This document shows, in pieces, positions 17,714-26,579 of a DNA stretch of 64,000 bases. The stretch is from assembly GCF_002954265.1 (NCBI RefSeq), contig NZ_PPSL01000003.1, forward strand, positions 558,001-622,000, given 5' to 3'. Both the position numbers and the translations under genes were made by a program. Numbering within the stretch: the first letter of the stretch is position 1; each line of letters starts with the position of its first letter. This stretch comes from Flavipsychrobacter stenotrophus. GTDB lineage: Bacteria; Bacteroidota; Bacteroidia; Chitinophagales; Chitinophagaceae. The notes under the pieces were generated by a model, which did no database searches, was not told the origin of the DNA, and saw only the letters and a program-made list of their open reading frames with translations.

Positions 17714-18900
17714 TGTGGATGGAAATGTTTGGGTCTGTGACAACCTATAATGGTGCCCCTGCCATCATTGGTACGATGGTAAACATTACCGAGCAAAAGG
17801 AAATGTACGATGATCTTGCAAGATCGGAAGCAAACCTGAAGTCAATTTTTAATAATACCCAGGCTTCGTTTCTGCTTGTTGATCAAAATATTAATATTCT
17901 GGCTTGTAATGAGTATTTCCGTATCGAGTATGCTTATCAGACAGGCATCGATCTCCGGATAGGTTTAAACATGCTTGATCTGCTATTACCGGAGAGGTTA
18001 GAGCCGATTAAAAAAATATTTGAAAGCGTAAAAGCGAACGGTATAGCAGTAGACTACGAAACGACATATACCAACAGGCAACTGCCCAAACATGTTTCTG
18101 CTACAATATCTCCTGTGTTAAATAACGGGGCAATTATTGGATTTTGCTATGTTGGGTTCGATATTACCAACAGGAAAAACCTGGAGATAGAAAAACAAAA
18201 AATGGTTGCTGATCTTTTCAACAGGAACAGGGATCTCCAGGAATTTGCCCAGATAGTTTCTCATAATCTAAGGGCGCCGCTGGCTACACTGCTTGGTCTT
18301 AATAATATGCTTAAGGACAGTGAGAGCGAAGAAGAAAAGGACTTTGTTCTGGAGAACATTGCGATAACTTCAGAGAAAATAGATGTTGTTGTAAGAGAGC
18401 TGAATAATATCCTGGATGTAAAACAAGATTCTTTAGAAACAAGCACAGCGGTTGATCTTAATGAACTTTGGAAGGAAATTCACCACAAATTCGAAGACCT
18501 GATCGCGAAGAGCCACGCTGAAATTACAATTGATTTTACCACTATCAGTAACGTGTTTACACTGCGGTCTTACCTCTTTAATATTCTGTATAGCCTTGTT
18601 TCAAATAGTTTAAAATACAAGGATAAAGAGAGGCCGCTGAAAATAAGGATATGGACAGAGCAACTGCCGGGAAAGACATTGCTCATTATTCAGGATAATG
18701 GTACAGGCATTGATATGAATAGGCATAAGGATCAGCTTTTTCTGCTTAATAAGCGCTTTCATAATACCTCTGATGGAAAAGGCATGGGGCTCTATATTGC
18801 AAAAGCACAGGTAGATATACTACAGGGAACAATAGAAATGGATAGTGAACCGGGCGCGGGCACTACAGTTAGGGTGATACTGCCGAGTGAGTACCATTGA
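17710..18900 (+). CDS. PAS histidine kinase, C-terminal part with DHp and ATPase domains
   Basis: About 396 codons; the nominal start is TTG at 17710, but this is the continuation of the gene beginning at 15446 in the -1 frame, so it probably has no start of its own. It opens with the second half of a PAS domain (LMWMEMFGSVTTYNGAPAIIGTMVNITEQKE) and has one further PAS (about 45-150). The DHp helix is FAQIVSHNLRAPLATLLGL with the phospho-acceptor His. HATPase_c follows with the N box NILYSLVSNSLKYKD, DNGTGIDMN and GKGMGLYIAKAQVDILQGTI. All catalytic boxes are intact, which argues the break is recent, tolerated or artefactual. Confidence 0.85.
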   Translation: MMWMEMFGSVTTYNGAPAIIGTMVNITEQKEMYDDLARSEANLKSIFNNTQASFLLVDQNINILACNEYFRIEYAYQTGIDLRIGLNMLDLLLPERLEPIKKIFESVKANGIAVDYETTYTNRQLPKHVSATISPVLNNGAIIGFCYVGFDITNRKNLEIEKQKMVADLFNRNRDLQEFAQIVSHNLRAPLATLLGLNNMLKDSESEEEKDFVLENIAITSEKIDVVVRELNNILDVKQDSLETSTAVDLNELWKEIHHKFEDLIAKSHAEITIDFTTISNVFTLRSYLFNILYSLVSNSLKYKDKERPLKIRIWTEQLPGKTLLIIQDNGTGIDMNRHKDQLFLLNKRFHNTSDGKGMGLYIAKAQVDILQGTIEMDSEPGAGTTVRVILPSEYH

Positions 18901-18931
18901 TAAACATCGTGGAAATATGCATTATCAAAAT

Positions 18932-18987
18932 GCCAAATTTTCTCGTTGAAGAACCATCATGTAAATTTCTTCCCTTGCCTGGCACGC
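18932..18987. repeat. Direct repeat copy A flanking the gliding-type secreted protein gene
   Basis: 56 bases beginning GCCAAATTTTCTCGTTGAAG match 20187-20242 (beginning GCCGAATTATCTCATTGAAA) in the same orientation with about seven mismatches. The two copies bracket the single gene at 19013-19975. Confidence 0.6.
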
Positions 18988-19012
18988 CTTTCATTTGTCA
19001 CCAGCCATCTCA

Positions 19013-19975
19013 TCACCTTATCAATGTCACATTTCCCTTTAGTGAGGTTGTTTTGCCATGTTCGGTTATTTGAGCCGTGTATACATACACGCCTTGTGCT
19101 GCAGGTACATTTTTATACATGCCATTCCATCCTGCCGACGAATAGTTTGTCCAGAACACTCGCTCTCCCCAGCGGTTGAATACACTTAGGGAAAAATCAT
19201 CGTAGACGGTTAGCGGATCTCCGGCAAGGCAAAACAGATCGTTGTGTCCATCTCCATTTGGTGTAAACGCATTGGGGAAAGGGTAGGCGATTGTGTCTTT
19301 GATTTCCACTGCAGAATCCTGCACGCCTATCATGCCTATGTAGTAATAGCTATCGCCGGTGTTGCCACCTACAACACTTTTAGTAAGGTTAGCATCATTT
19401 TTAAAACAGCCTATTACCAGATTGGTATATGCAGAATCCGCCACAAATGTTCCTGTAAGGGTCACCCAATTGGTTTTATCCGTTATCACGCCATAACTCG
19501 AATAATCTATCTGCGGAGTGACCGCTAAAGGCCCCGACAGCAGCGGCTCATTTACGGCATAAGTACTGAAAAAGATACCGAGCCCGTTTGTAGCATACTT
19601 GCTGTAATCTGCAAGCGACACTTTTATGGACATTGTATAGGTTTTACCCTTTGTAAGCGCATCGATAGTTGTGCCTATATATTCTCTGTATTCATACATG
19701 TCTACGTATGTGAACAGCCCCATGTACGCATTATTCCATGAACTTTGAGTTCCGAAAAGATTGTTGGGTACACCCACAGTTGTGCCTGTGGCGCAGGCAT
19801 TAAAGTAGTCGGAGGTGCCCTGTGTTACCTGCCGCCAACCGGCGCAAGCATCGGCCTGACTATAGCTGTAAGGGCAGTAAACATAATGTATAAAACCTGG
19901 TGTGGATATTTGTGCGTTGCTTTTAAAAGATACCAACAGCAATAGTAGTGGGAAGATGACAAATGAGTATTTCAT
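19013..19975 (-). CDS. Secreted protein with gliding-motility type (CHU_C) C-terminal domain
   Basis: 320 residues. A signal peptide ends near SNAQ-ISTPG. Residues about 25-230 form a beta-sandwich-like region (CAGWRQVTQGTSDYFNACAT ... GTFVADSAYTNLVIGCFKND) of unknown binding function. From about residue 232, FPNAFTPNGDGHNDLFCLAG ... FNRWGERVFWTNYSSAGWNGMYKN ... GVYVYTAQITEHGKTTSLKGNVTLIR is the type B T9SS/gliding C-terminal domain. The product should be exported by the type IX system and attached to the surface. It is flanked by a direct repeat and by repeat-rich spacers. Confidence 0.88.
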   Translation of the reverse strand: MKYSFVIFPLLLLLVSFKSNAQISTPGFIHYVYCPYSYSQADACAGWRQVTQGTSDYFNACATGTTVGVPNNLFGTQSSWNNAYMGLFTYVDMYEYREYIGTTIDALTKGKTYTMSIKVSLADYSKYATNGLGIFFSTYAVNEPLLSGPLAVTPQIDYSSYGVITDKTNWVTLTGTFVADSAYTNLVIGCFKNDANLTKSVVGGNTGDSYYYIGMIGVQDSAVEIKDTIAYPFPNAFTPNGDGHNDLFCLAGDPLTVYDDFSLSVFNRWGERVFWTNYSSAGWNGMYKNVPAAQGVYVYTAQITEHGKTTSLKGNVTLIR

Positions 19976-20186
19976 AGATTACGAAACTTTAGGGCTATAG
20001 ATTTTTGGTCAATAGGGATGTACAATGAAGCCAAAGATATAAAAAATGTAATGTTTATTGATCTTTTAATGAGTGCCTTGATTTTCTGTTACTATACAAA
20101 TCCCGCCCTCTTAAAAAATTATGAATATTGGTTTCATTTTGCACTGCGTAATTGCTTTAACAAGATCATTGCCAAATCGTCAAATT

Positions 20187-20242
20187 GCCGAATTATCTCA
20201 TTGAAAAACCATCATGTAAATTTCTTTCCTTGGCTGGCGCGG
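20187..20242. repeat. Direct repeat copy B
   Basis: Second copy of the 56-base repeat at 18932-18987, same orientation. Upstream (20173-20200) are degenerate AAATTG/CCGAATT units also seen near 20712-20740. Confidence 0.6.
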
Positions 20243-20399
20243 GTTTTACAAAAATATTTGGAAACGGACCTTTCGGTACCTTATCTTGCTTAAAACGAGG
20301 GAAAAATCGCTTGATCACTATATGAAAATTACTAAACTCAATTCACCGGGTATCATGTCTATCCTTAAATCCTAAAAATCATGGTTCAGACAAAAAAAA

Positions 20400-20548
20400 G
20401 TGGCAACATGTGGCAGAAAGTGGCAGGAAGTGGCAAAATGTAGTAGTTTATTAGAATCGGCCGAACCCTTACTCACAAAGCCATACACGGAAATTGGTGA
20501 GAAAAAACTGCCACTTTTGTGAAAAACTGCCATTTTTTAAGAGGTGGC
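20400..20548. repeat. Ten-base phased GTGGCA array with inverted copies
   Basis: Four units GTGGCANNNN start at 20400, 20410, 20420 and 20430, one helical turn apart. Two inverted units (CTGCCAC at 20509, CTGCCAT at 20527) and one more direct unit (GTGGCA at 20543) follow. The arrangement could fold as a hairpin or bind a protein on one face of the helix. Confidence 0.5.
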
Positions 20549-20632
20549 AAAAACCTTACCCAACACGGTCTTTGCTTCGCGAAGGGCTCGCAAAGACGGT
20601 TTGGGTGGGTCTTAAAGAGAGCCGGCCCGTGC

Positions 20633-20668
20633 GAATGTCGTGGTTCGGCGAGGCTCACTATGACATTC
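20633..20668. repeat. Palindromic interspersed repeat (GTCGTGG type)
   Basis: Arms GAATGTC and GACATTC enclose TGGTTCGGCGAGGCTCAC. A close relative lies at 30322-30358 inside an ORF. It is related in pattern to GTCATGGTGAGC-type interspersed repeats of other bacteria. Confidence 0.6.
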
Positions 20669-20737
20669 GGTAGCAGCCGGATGACTGCCTCACCGGAACA
20701 TTCTGTATGTACATTGTCGAATTGCCGAATTGTAAAA

Positions 20738-20772
20738 TTGCCCCATTTATTCAATAATAATTTGTACATTTG
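20738..20772 (+). promoter_or_regulatory. Promoter of the rimP-nusA-infB operon
   Basis: TACATTTG at 20765-20772 is a perfect TAnnTTTG -7 element. A TTG at 20738-20740 could be the -33 element, although the 24-base spacing is long. A transcript start near 20779 places the hairpin at 20788 in the leader. Confidence 0.55.
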
Positions 20773-20787
20773 CACAAATTAGAAAGA

Positions 20788-20818
20788 GAGGGGACAAATA
20801 ATTGTCCCCTCGTTTTTT
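20788..20818 (+). promoter_or_regulatory. Attenuator-like hairpin with T6 tract in the rimP leader
   Basis: GAGGGGACAA (20788-20797) and TTGTCCCCTC (20802-20811) form a perfect 10-bp stem with an ATAA loop, then G and six T. It has the form of an intrinsic terminator but sits between the promoter and the rimP ATG (20823). No plus-strand gene ends upstream for 1.9 kb, so it is more likely a leader attenuator than the terminator of another gene. Confidence 0.7.
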
Positions 20819-20822
20819 AGGT

Positions 20823-21278
20823 ATGAGTGAGCTGATTCAAAAAGTATATGCTCTTATAGAGCCCATGATCGATGGTACTGATATGTTTATTGTAGACATA
20901 AAAGTGAAGCCGGTCAATAATATTAAGGTGTTCATGGATGCCGATAGTGGCTTCTCCATAGAGCGCAGTGTATCTATACACCGCAGGTTGTATCATATAT
21001 TAGAAGAAGATGGCTCGTTCCCCAATGGCGATTTTTCTCTCGAAGTATCGAGCCCCGGTATAGATGAGCCACTGGCCCAGTTGAGGCAGTATACTAAAAA
21101 TATAGGCCGCAAGATCACTATTACAGATAAGGAAGATAAGGATACAACGGGTATGCTTACAGAGGTTTCTGAAACAGAAGTGACGCTTGAAGTGAAAAAA
21201 CTGAAAGAAAAAATAGCAACACCGGTAGTGATACCTTTTAAAAATATAAAGAAAGCAGTAGTACAAATTATTTTTTAA
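20823..21278 (+). CDS. rimP: Ribosome maturation factor RimP
   Basis: 151 residues from ATG 20823; a longer reading from TTG 20802 would begin inside the leader hairpin and is rejected. The N-terminal domain contains MFIVDIKVKPVNNIKVFMDAD and SIERSVSIHRRLYHILEED; the hallmark FSLEVSSPGIDEPLAQLRQY is present, followed by the C-terminal SH3-like barrel (GRKITITDKEDKDTTGMLTEV). RimP assists late 30S subunit assembly in the cytoplasm. The order rimP-nusA-infB is the classical conserved operon; nusA begins 46 bases downstream. Confidence 0.95.
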   Translation: MSELIQKVYALIEPMIDGTDMFIVDIKVKPVNNIKVFMDADSGFSIERSVSIHRRLYHILEEDGSFPNGDFSLEVSSPGIDEPLAQLRQYTKNIGRKITITDKEDKDTTGMLTEVSETEVTLEVKKLKEKIATPVVIPFKNIKKAVVQIIF

Positions 21279-21324
21279 CAAGCCTTTGCCCGCTTGAAAT
21301 AAGGGCAGAGAAAAACCAGAGTAT

Positions 21325-22572
21325 ATGCCAAGTATCAATCTTATTGATTCCTTCCAGGAGTTTAAAGACGCGGAAAATATTGACAGGCCTACCCTCATGA
21401 AGGTACTTGAAGATGTTTTTAAGACGCTGCTTCGTAAAAAGTACGGCAGTGATGATAACTTCGATGTGATAGTGAATGACCAGACGGGTGACCTTGAAAT
21501 ATTTCGCAGGCGCGAGGTAGTAGAGGACGATATGGTGGAAGACGAGAATGCACAGATACCATATACTGAAGCTATTAAAATTGAAGCCGATTATAACGTA
21601 GGTGAAGAAGTGTATGAGGAAGTAGATGTGGCACACTTTGGCCGCCGTGCTATCCTGGCTGCAAAGCAAACACTGGCTGCCCGTATTGGCGACCTGAAGA
21701 AAAACAACCTGATGAAGAAGTATGCCGACCGTGTTGGCGACATCATCACCGGCGAAGTTTACCAGATATGGAAAAAAGAAATGTTGCTGCTTGATGACGA
21801 AGGTAATGAGCTGATCATGCCTAAGACAGAGCAGATACCTACAGATTTCTTTAAGAAAGGCGAAACTGTTCGCTCGGTAGTAAAGAAAGTAGAAATGAGG
21901 AACAATACACCTGTTATTATCCTTAGCCGCACCCATGCTTCATTCCTTGAGAAATTGCTGGAAATAGAAGTTCCGGAAATACTCGATGGTCTGATCACGG
22001 TTAAGAAGATAGTACGTGAGCCCGGTGAGCGCGCCAAGGTAGCTGTAGAAAGCTATGACGATCGTATCGATCCGGTAGGTGCCTGCGTAGGTATGAAGGG
22101 TAGCCGTATCCACGGTATCGTTCGTGAGCTGCGTAATGAAAATATAGATATTATCAATTATACCAACAATGTTACCCTGTTGCTGCAGCGCTCTTTAACG
22201 CCTGCACGTATCAACAACATTAAGCTGGATAACGAAAAAATGTCTGCTGATGTATACCTCGATAGCGACCAGGTATCTCTGGCTATCGGTAAGAAGGGTG
22301 TTAACATTAAGCTGGCACAAGAACTGACCGGGTATTCTATAGATGTATTCCGTGATGCTAAGGAAGAAGTTGATTTCGACATTGACCTGGCAGAATTTGC
22401 GGATGAAATAGAACCATGGATCATTGAAGAACTGAAGAAGATAGGTTGCGATACAGCACTGAGCGTGTTGGATCTTTCTAACGAAGAGCTGGTACGCCGT
22501 ACCGATCTTGAAGAGGAAACAGTTAAGGAACTGCGCAATATACTGGAAGCAGAATTTAAGAACGAAGACTAA
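21325..22572 (+). CDS. nusA: Transcription termination/antitermination factor NusA
   Basis: 415 residues. The order is the N-terminal RNA-polymerase-binding domain (about 1-130), an S1 domain (about 135-200, GDIITGEVYQIWKKEMLL), then KH1 and KH2 with VGACVGMKGSRIHGIVREL near residue 250 and AIGKKGVNIKLAQELTG near 320. A short acidic C-terminal extension follows (LIEELKKIGCDTALSVLDLSNEELV, helix-hairpin-like). NusA binds RNA polymerase and nascent RNA and modulates pausing and termination. It is the second gene of the operon and could itself act on the upstream leader hairpin. Confidence 0.96.
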   Translation: MPSINLIDSFQEFKDAENIDRPTLMKVLEDVFKTLLRKKYGSDDNFDVIVNDQTGDLEIFRRREVVEDDMVEDENAQIPYTEAIKIEADYNVGEEVYEEVDVAHFGRRAILAAKQTLAARIGDLKKNNLMKKYADRVGDIITGEVYQIWKKEMLLLDDEGNELIMPKTEQIPTDFFKKGETVRSVVKKVEMRNNTPVIILSRTHASFLEKLLEIEVPEILDGLITVKKIVREPGERAKVAVESYDDRIDPVGACVGMKGSRIHGIVRELRNENIDIINYTNNVTLLLQRSLTPARINNIKLDNEKMSADVYLDSDQVSLAIGKKGVNIKLAQELTGYSIDVFRDAKEEVDFDIDLAEFADEIEPWIIEELKKIGCDTALSVLDLSNEELVRRTDLEEETVKELRNILEAEFKNED

Positions 22573-22716
22573 GCGCGTATGGTGGCATTTGTAAGCTGAA
22601 AAGTACCTGTGTGTCTTTGAATTTGAGTAAAATGATGTGTTTTGCCCATAAATGGGAAAATATATGTTAAGTTTTTACGCATTGCGTAAATAAAGTGATG
22701 CAGCCGGTCGTGCCCC

Positions 22717-22749
22717 TTCGTCATTTTAGCATAAAATGGCGTAGGTTTG
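22717..22749 (+). promoter_or_regulatory. Possible internal promoter for infB
   Basis: TAGGTTTG at 22742-22749 fits TAnnTTTG, and TTCG at 22717-22720 lies 21 bases upstream as a -33 candidate. It falls in the unusually long 242-base nusA-infB spacer. The spacer also holds a palindrome TTTACGC-ATT-GCGTAAA at 22674-22690. Confidence 0.4.
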
Positions 22750-22765
22750 TATCATCAGGGTGCGG

Positions 22766-22783
22766 GCCGGGTGAAAACCCGGC
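22766..22783 (+). promoter_or_regulatory. GNRA-tetraloop hairpin in the infB leader
   Basis: GCCGGGT / ACCCGGC, a perfect 7-bp stem closed by a GAAA loop, begins 17 bases after the -7 element and 31 bases before the infB ATG. No T-run follows, so it is not a terminator; a leader RNA structure is likely. Confidence 0.5.
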
Positions 22784-22814
22784 GAAAAAGTATTTTGACA
22801 AGGAAATAGTAATA

Positions 22815-25800
22815 ATGACAACAACAACAACAAAGACACCCAGGTTACTGGAAGCTGCTAAGGAATTTAACATTGGTAAGGAAACACTTGTAGAGTTCCT
22901 TAGTGATAAAGGATTCCAGATGAGTAGCAATCCAGGTGCCAAGCTCACCGAGCAAATGTATGGCGCCCTGCAGGTAGAATTTGCACTAGACAAAGACGCC
23001 AAACGCAGGAGCGACCAGATTGCATTGCCTAAGGGTTCGTTGTATGATAACGGTAAGAAGAAGGAAGCTGAGCCGGTAATAGCGAAGAAGGAAGAGCCGG
23101 TAGCCCCTGTAAAGGAAGCGCCGAAGCCTGTTGCTGCACCTGCAAAGGAAGTAGAAAAGTCTAAAGCCGCAGAAGTAAAGGCAGAAGCACCGAAAGCAGA
23201 GGTAAAACCTGTAGAAGTAGCTAAACCGGTAGTAGTGGCCGAAGCGCCTAAGGAGAAAGCAGCGGAGCCTGTAAAGGCAGCCCCTGTGGTAGCCGAAGCG
23301 CCGAAAGAAAAAGCGCCTGAAGCTGTAGCACCGCCTGCAAAGAGCGAACCTGAAGTTGAAGAACCTCAGCACGTAGACATTAAAGCACCTAAGATAGGCG
23401 GCCCAAATATTCTTGGTAAGATCAATCTCGATGAGATGAACCTTGCTTCCCGCCCTAAAAAGGGTGCGGTGAAGAAAGCAGCTCCCGAAGCAGCACCTAA
23501 GAAGGCCGAAAAAGCAACAGCTCCGAAGAAAGAGCCTGTAGCAGAAACTCCGGCAGAGCCAACAGCAGCTGTCGCAGCGCCTGCGCAGGAAGTTGCAGCG
23601 CCTAAAAAAGCAGAACCAAAACCACAACCGGTAGCAGAAGTTACTCCAGCTCCGCCACAGGCCGCTCCTGAAGCGCCTGCAGCCGCAGCTGATGACGATG
23701 ATGCTAATAAGCCGGAACATATTGAGATGAGGGCCCCAAGACTGGAAGGCCCTAAGATCATTGGTAAAATAGAATTGCCTGTTTCTCAGCCGGGTGGCGG
23801 AAACGTAAGGCCTAGTGAAAGAGAAAAGCGCAAGCGCAAACGCATACCTGTTGAAAAACGTCCTGAATCGTACAAACCGGGTCAGCCGGGTACAGGTACC
23901 CCAGGCCAGCGCCCTCCGGGCACCGGTACTCCGGGTGTTGGCGGACAAGGCAGTAGGAATGGTGGTGGCGTTGGTCGCCCTACAGGTGGTGGCGGTGTAG
24001 GCCGTCCTATCAATGGTCCTAACGGCACCGGTGGTGGCGGCAGGCCAGGTGGTGGTGGCGTAGGTCGCCCATCAGGTAATGGCCAGGGTGGTCGCCAGGG
24101 TGGCGGTCCGTACAGGCCGGGTGGCGGTGGCCAGGGTGGTCCTCGCAGGCCATATGGCGAACCGGTTTCTCAGCAACAGCAGGAAATTGACGCGAAAGCG
24201 ATACAAGATAAAATACGCGAAACACAGGCTAAGCTTACAGGCTCTACCCGTAGCAAAAACCTTAAGGCCAAATACCGCCGTAACAAGCGAGATGAAATGG
24301 CTGAAAAGCGTGCAGCGGCAGAAAACTCTGATGGTATCAACATCATACAGGTTACTGAGTTCATCTCGGTAAGTGAGTTGGCTAGTTTGCTAAACGTGAG
24401 CTTTGCCGATATCATCGGCAAGTGTATGAGCCTGGGTATCATGGTGTCTATCAATCAGCGCCTTGATGCGGAAGTAATTGAACTGGTAGCAAGTGAGTTT
24501 AGCTATGAAGTGGAATTCATCAACCTGGAACAAGGTGTAGATGAAGAAGATGAAGAAGTAGATTCGGAAGATGATCTTAAGCCTCGTGCACCAATTGTAG
24601 CTATCATGGGTCACGTCGATCACGGTAAGACCTCATTGCTCGATTATATACGTAGTGCCAACGTAGTAGCAGGTGAAGCCGGTGGTATCACTCAGCACAT
24701 TGGTGCCTACCAGGTGTTATCACCTGCAGGTAAGAAGATCACATTCCTCGATACTCCGGGTCACGAAGCGTTTACCGCAATGCGTGCACGTGGTGCCAAG
24801 GTAGCCGATGTAGGTGTGATCGTTATTGCAGCTGATGATGCGATAATGCCACAAACAAAAGAAGCAATATCACACGCACAGGCTGCAAACCTGCCAATGA
24901 TATTTGCTATCAATAAGATAGATAGAGAAGGTGCTGATCCAGAAAAGATCAAGCAACAGCTGGCTACAATGAACATCCTGGTTGAAGACTGGGGTGGTAA
25001 ATTCCAAAGCCAGGAAATATCTGCCAAGAAGGGTCTGAATATTGACCTGTTATTGGAAAAGATAGGTCTGGAAGCAGAATTGCTGGAGTTGAAAGCTAAC
25101 CCTGATCGTATGGCTACCGGTTCTGTAATTGAAGCATCGCTCGATAAGGGCCGTGGTTTCCAATCTACGATATTGGTACAGAATGGTACACTTAGTCAGG
25201 GAGACATGGTAGTATGCGGACAATACTATGGTAAGATCAAGGCGATGTTCAACGAACGTGGCCAGCGTGTTACCGAAGCAGGTCCATCTACACCGGTTCA
25301 GATACTCGGTTTGAATGGTGCACCTCAGGCAGGTGAGAAGTTCAGGGTATTTGCTGATGAGAATGAAGCTAAGGAAACGGCCAACCACCGCTCGCAGATC
25401 ATGCGTGAGCAAGGTATCCGCGCCCGCAAGCACATCACACTCGATGAAATTGGTCGTCGTCTGGCATTGGGTAGCTTTAAGGAACTGGGTATCATCATCA
25501 AGGGTGACTTCGATGGTTCTGTGGAAGCGCTTAGTGACTCATTGCAGAAACTGGCTACACCAGAAGTAGCGGTGAATATAGTACACAAGGGTGTTGGTCA
25601 GATCACCGAGTCAGATGTATTGCTGGCAACGGCTTCTGATGCTATCATCCTCGGCTTCCAGGTGCGTCCATCCCTACAGGCTGCCAAGCTTGCAGAGCAG
25701 GAGAACATCGAGATCCGTACTTACTCCATCATCTACGATGCTATCGAAGAGATCAAGAGCGCCATGGAAGGCTTGCTTGAGCCTAAGGTAGAGAAGAAGA

Positions 25801-26090
25801 CTACAAGTAACGTAGAAGTACGTGAAGTATTCAAGATAGGTGGTATCGGAACTATCGCAGGTTGTTATGTACTGGATGGTAAGATCGCCCGTAATTCTAA
25901 GATCAACCTCGTAAGAGATGGTATTGTGGTATTCACAGGTGAGCTGTCTTCACTGAAACGCTTCAAGGATGACGTGAAGGAAGTAGCTACCGGTTATGAG
26001 TGCGGTATAATGGTCAAGAACTACTCCGATATCCGTACAGCAGATATTATAGAAAGCTTTGAAGAGGTAGAAGTAAAACGTACCTTATAA
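22815..26090 (+). CDS. infB: Translation initiation factor IF-2
   Basis: 1091 residues from ATG 22815 ([18 protein letters not shown], the conserved IF2 N-terminal helical start). A longer reading from 22695 runs through the leader hairpin and is rejected. Residues about 75-330 are Ala/Pro/Glu/Lys-rich and about 370-460 are Gly/Pro/Arg-rich, both disordered. The second N-terminal domain follows ([18 protein letters not shown]-like). The GTPase domain has GHVDHGKT near residue 598, DTPGH near 645 and NKID near 700, followed by domains II-IV ending EVEVKRTL. It places fMet-tRNA on the 30S subunit. The long disordered part is typical of Bacteroidota. Confidence 0.97.
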   Translation: MTTTTTKTPRLLEAAKEFNIGKETLVEFLSDKGFQMSSNPGAKLTEQMYGALQVEFALDKDAKRRSDQIALPKGSLYDNGKKKEAEPVIAKKEEPVAPVKEAPKPVAAPAKEVEKSKAAEVKAEAPKAEVKPVEVAKPVVVAEAPKEKAAEPVKAAPVVAEAPKEKAPEAVAPPAKSEPEVEEPQHVDIKAPKIGGPNILGKINLDEMNLASRPKKGAVKKAAPEAAPKKAEKATAPKKEPVAETPAEPTAAVAAPAQEVAAPKKAEPKPQPVAEVTPAPPQAAPEAPAAAADDDDANKPEHIEMRAPRLEGPKIIGKIELPVSQPGGGNVRPSEREKRKRKRIPVEKRPESYKPGQPGTGTPGQRPPGTGTPGVGGQGSRNGGGVGRPTGGGGVGRPINGPNGTGGGGRPGGGGVGRPSGNGQGGRQGGGPYRPGGGGQGGPRRPYGEPVSQQQQEIDAKAIQDKIRETQAKLTGSTRSKNLKAKYRRNKRDEMAEKRAAAENSDGINIIQVTEFISVSELASLLNVSFADIIGKCMSLGIMVSINQRLDAEVIELVASEFSYEVEFINLEQGVDEEDEEVDSEDDLKPRAPIVAIMGHVDHGKTSLLDYIRSANVVAGEAGGITQHIGAYQVLSPAGKKITFLDTPGHEAFTAMRARGAKVADVGVIVIAADDAIMPQTKEAISHAQAANLPMIFAINKIDREGADPEKIKQQLATMNILVEDWGGKFQSQEISAKKGLNIDLLLEKIGLEAELLELKANPDRMATGSVIEASLDKGRGFQSTILVQNGTLSQGDMVVCGQYYGKIKAMFNERGQRVTEAGPSTPVQILGLNGAPQAGEKFRVFADENEAKETANHRSQIMREQGIRARKHITLDEIGRRLALGSFKELGIIIKGDFDGSVEALSDSLQKLATPEVAVNIVHKGVGQITESDVLLATASDAIILGFQVRPSLQAAKLAEQENIEIRTYSIIYDAIEEIKSAMEGLLEPKVEKKTTSNVEVREVFKIGGIGTIAGCYVLDGKIARNSKINLVRDGIVVFTGELSSLKRFKDDVKEVATGYECGIMVKNYSDIRTADIIESFEEVEVKRTL

Positions 26091-26112
26091 TCAATAAAGT
26101 ATTAAATGTAAA

Positions 26113-26147
26113 AATCCCGGCAGTTACAAAACTGCCGGGATTCTTTA
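26113..26147 (+). terminator. Intrinsic terminator of the rimP-nusA-infB operon
   Basis: AATCCCGGCAGT (26113-26124) and ACTGCCGGGATT (26131-26142) form a perfect 12-bp stem followed by a T-rich tail, 22 bases past the infB stop. Confidence 0.88.
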
Positions 26148-26396
26148 TTATAGAGGGTTGTGTACTTCCTGCCGCCCTTCAATTATCAGATATAATGCCA
26201 GTTCCCCCGCTCCTCTATCCACTATTCTATGATGTATTTTATAACACCCACCATCACTATACTTCCCTTTAAGACAGGCAATGACTTCTTCAGCTCTCGC
26301 ATTGGTGTTGATATCAATAATGTACAGCACACAGGCATTATACCGTAATGCCGGCCGGCCTCCTATCTGCAGATAGTGATAGTGACAAATGCCCAT
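26148..26396 (-). CDS. Hypothetical small protein
   Basis: 82 residues of unknown function. The middle reads like a plausible small fold (ALRYNACVLYIIDINTNARAEEVIACLKGKY, then GAGELALYLIIEGRQEVHNP), but the Cys/His-rich N-terminus is odd. It overlaps the T-rich tail of the infB terminator, which is unusual for a real gene's 3' end. It is listed because nothing else occupies 26143-26579; an overlapping minus-strand ORF at 26338-26547 looks like noise. Confidence 0.35.
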   Translation of the reverse strand: MGICHYHYLQIGGRPALRYNACVLYIIDINTNARAEEVIACLKGKYSDGGCYKIHHRIVDRGAGELALYLIIEGRQEVHNPL

Positions 26397-26579
26397 AATA
26401 ATAAGTTCTTAAAAGGAATGCTCTGCACGGCCCCGGCGATATACTACACCTCCGCCGGTGCGATAGACAGTAGTATAAATGCTTACCTGAGCATAATGGT
26501 TGTGTAGTAGTAAAAACTATTTGCCTTAGCAAGGAACTCATCTTCAACCACTATGTGCTTATAGCCTAACGTAAAGCGC

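Larger units (their letters stand above)
19976..20632. other. Repeat-rich intergenic region
   Basis: No convincing gene. It holds the second flanking repeat (20187-20242), AATTGCC-type runs (near 20173-20200 and again near 20712-20740), the GTGGCA array (20400-20548) and one copy of a palindromic GTCGTGG repeat (20633-20668). ORFs here are short and of unnatural composition. Confidence 0.6.

Noticed and set aside
20802-21278. TTG start giving a longer RimP
   Set aside because: It begins inside the leader hairpin; ATG at 20823 matches the family N-terminus.
22695-22814. 40-residue N-terminal extension of IF2
   Set aside because: It translates the leader hairpin and promoter region and is unlike IF2 N-termini.
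26338-26547. 69-residue minus-strand ORF
   Set aside because: Low-plausibility composition and overlap with the alternative ORF; no support.
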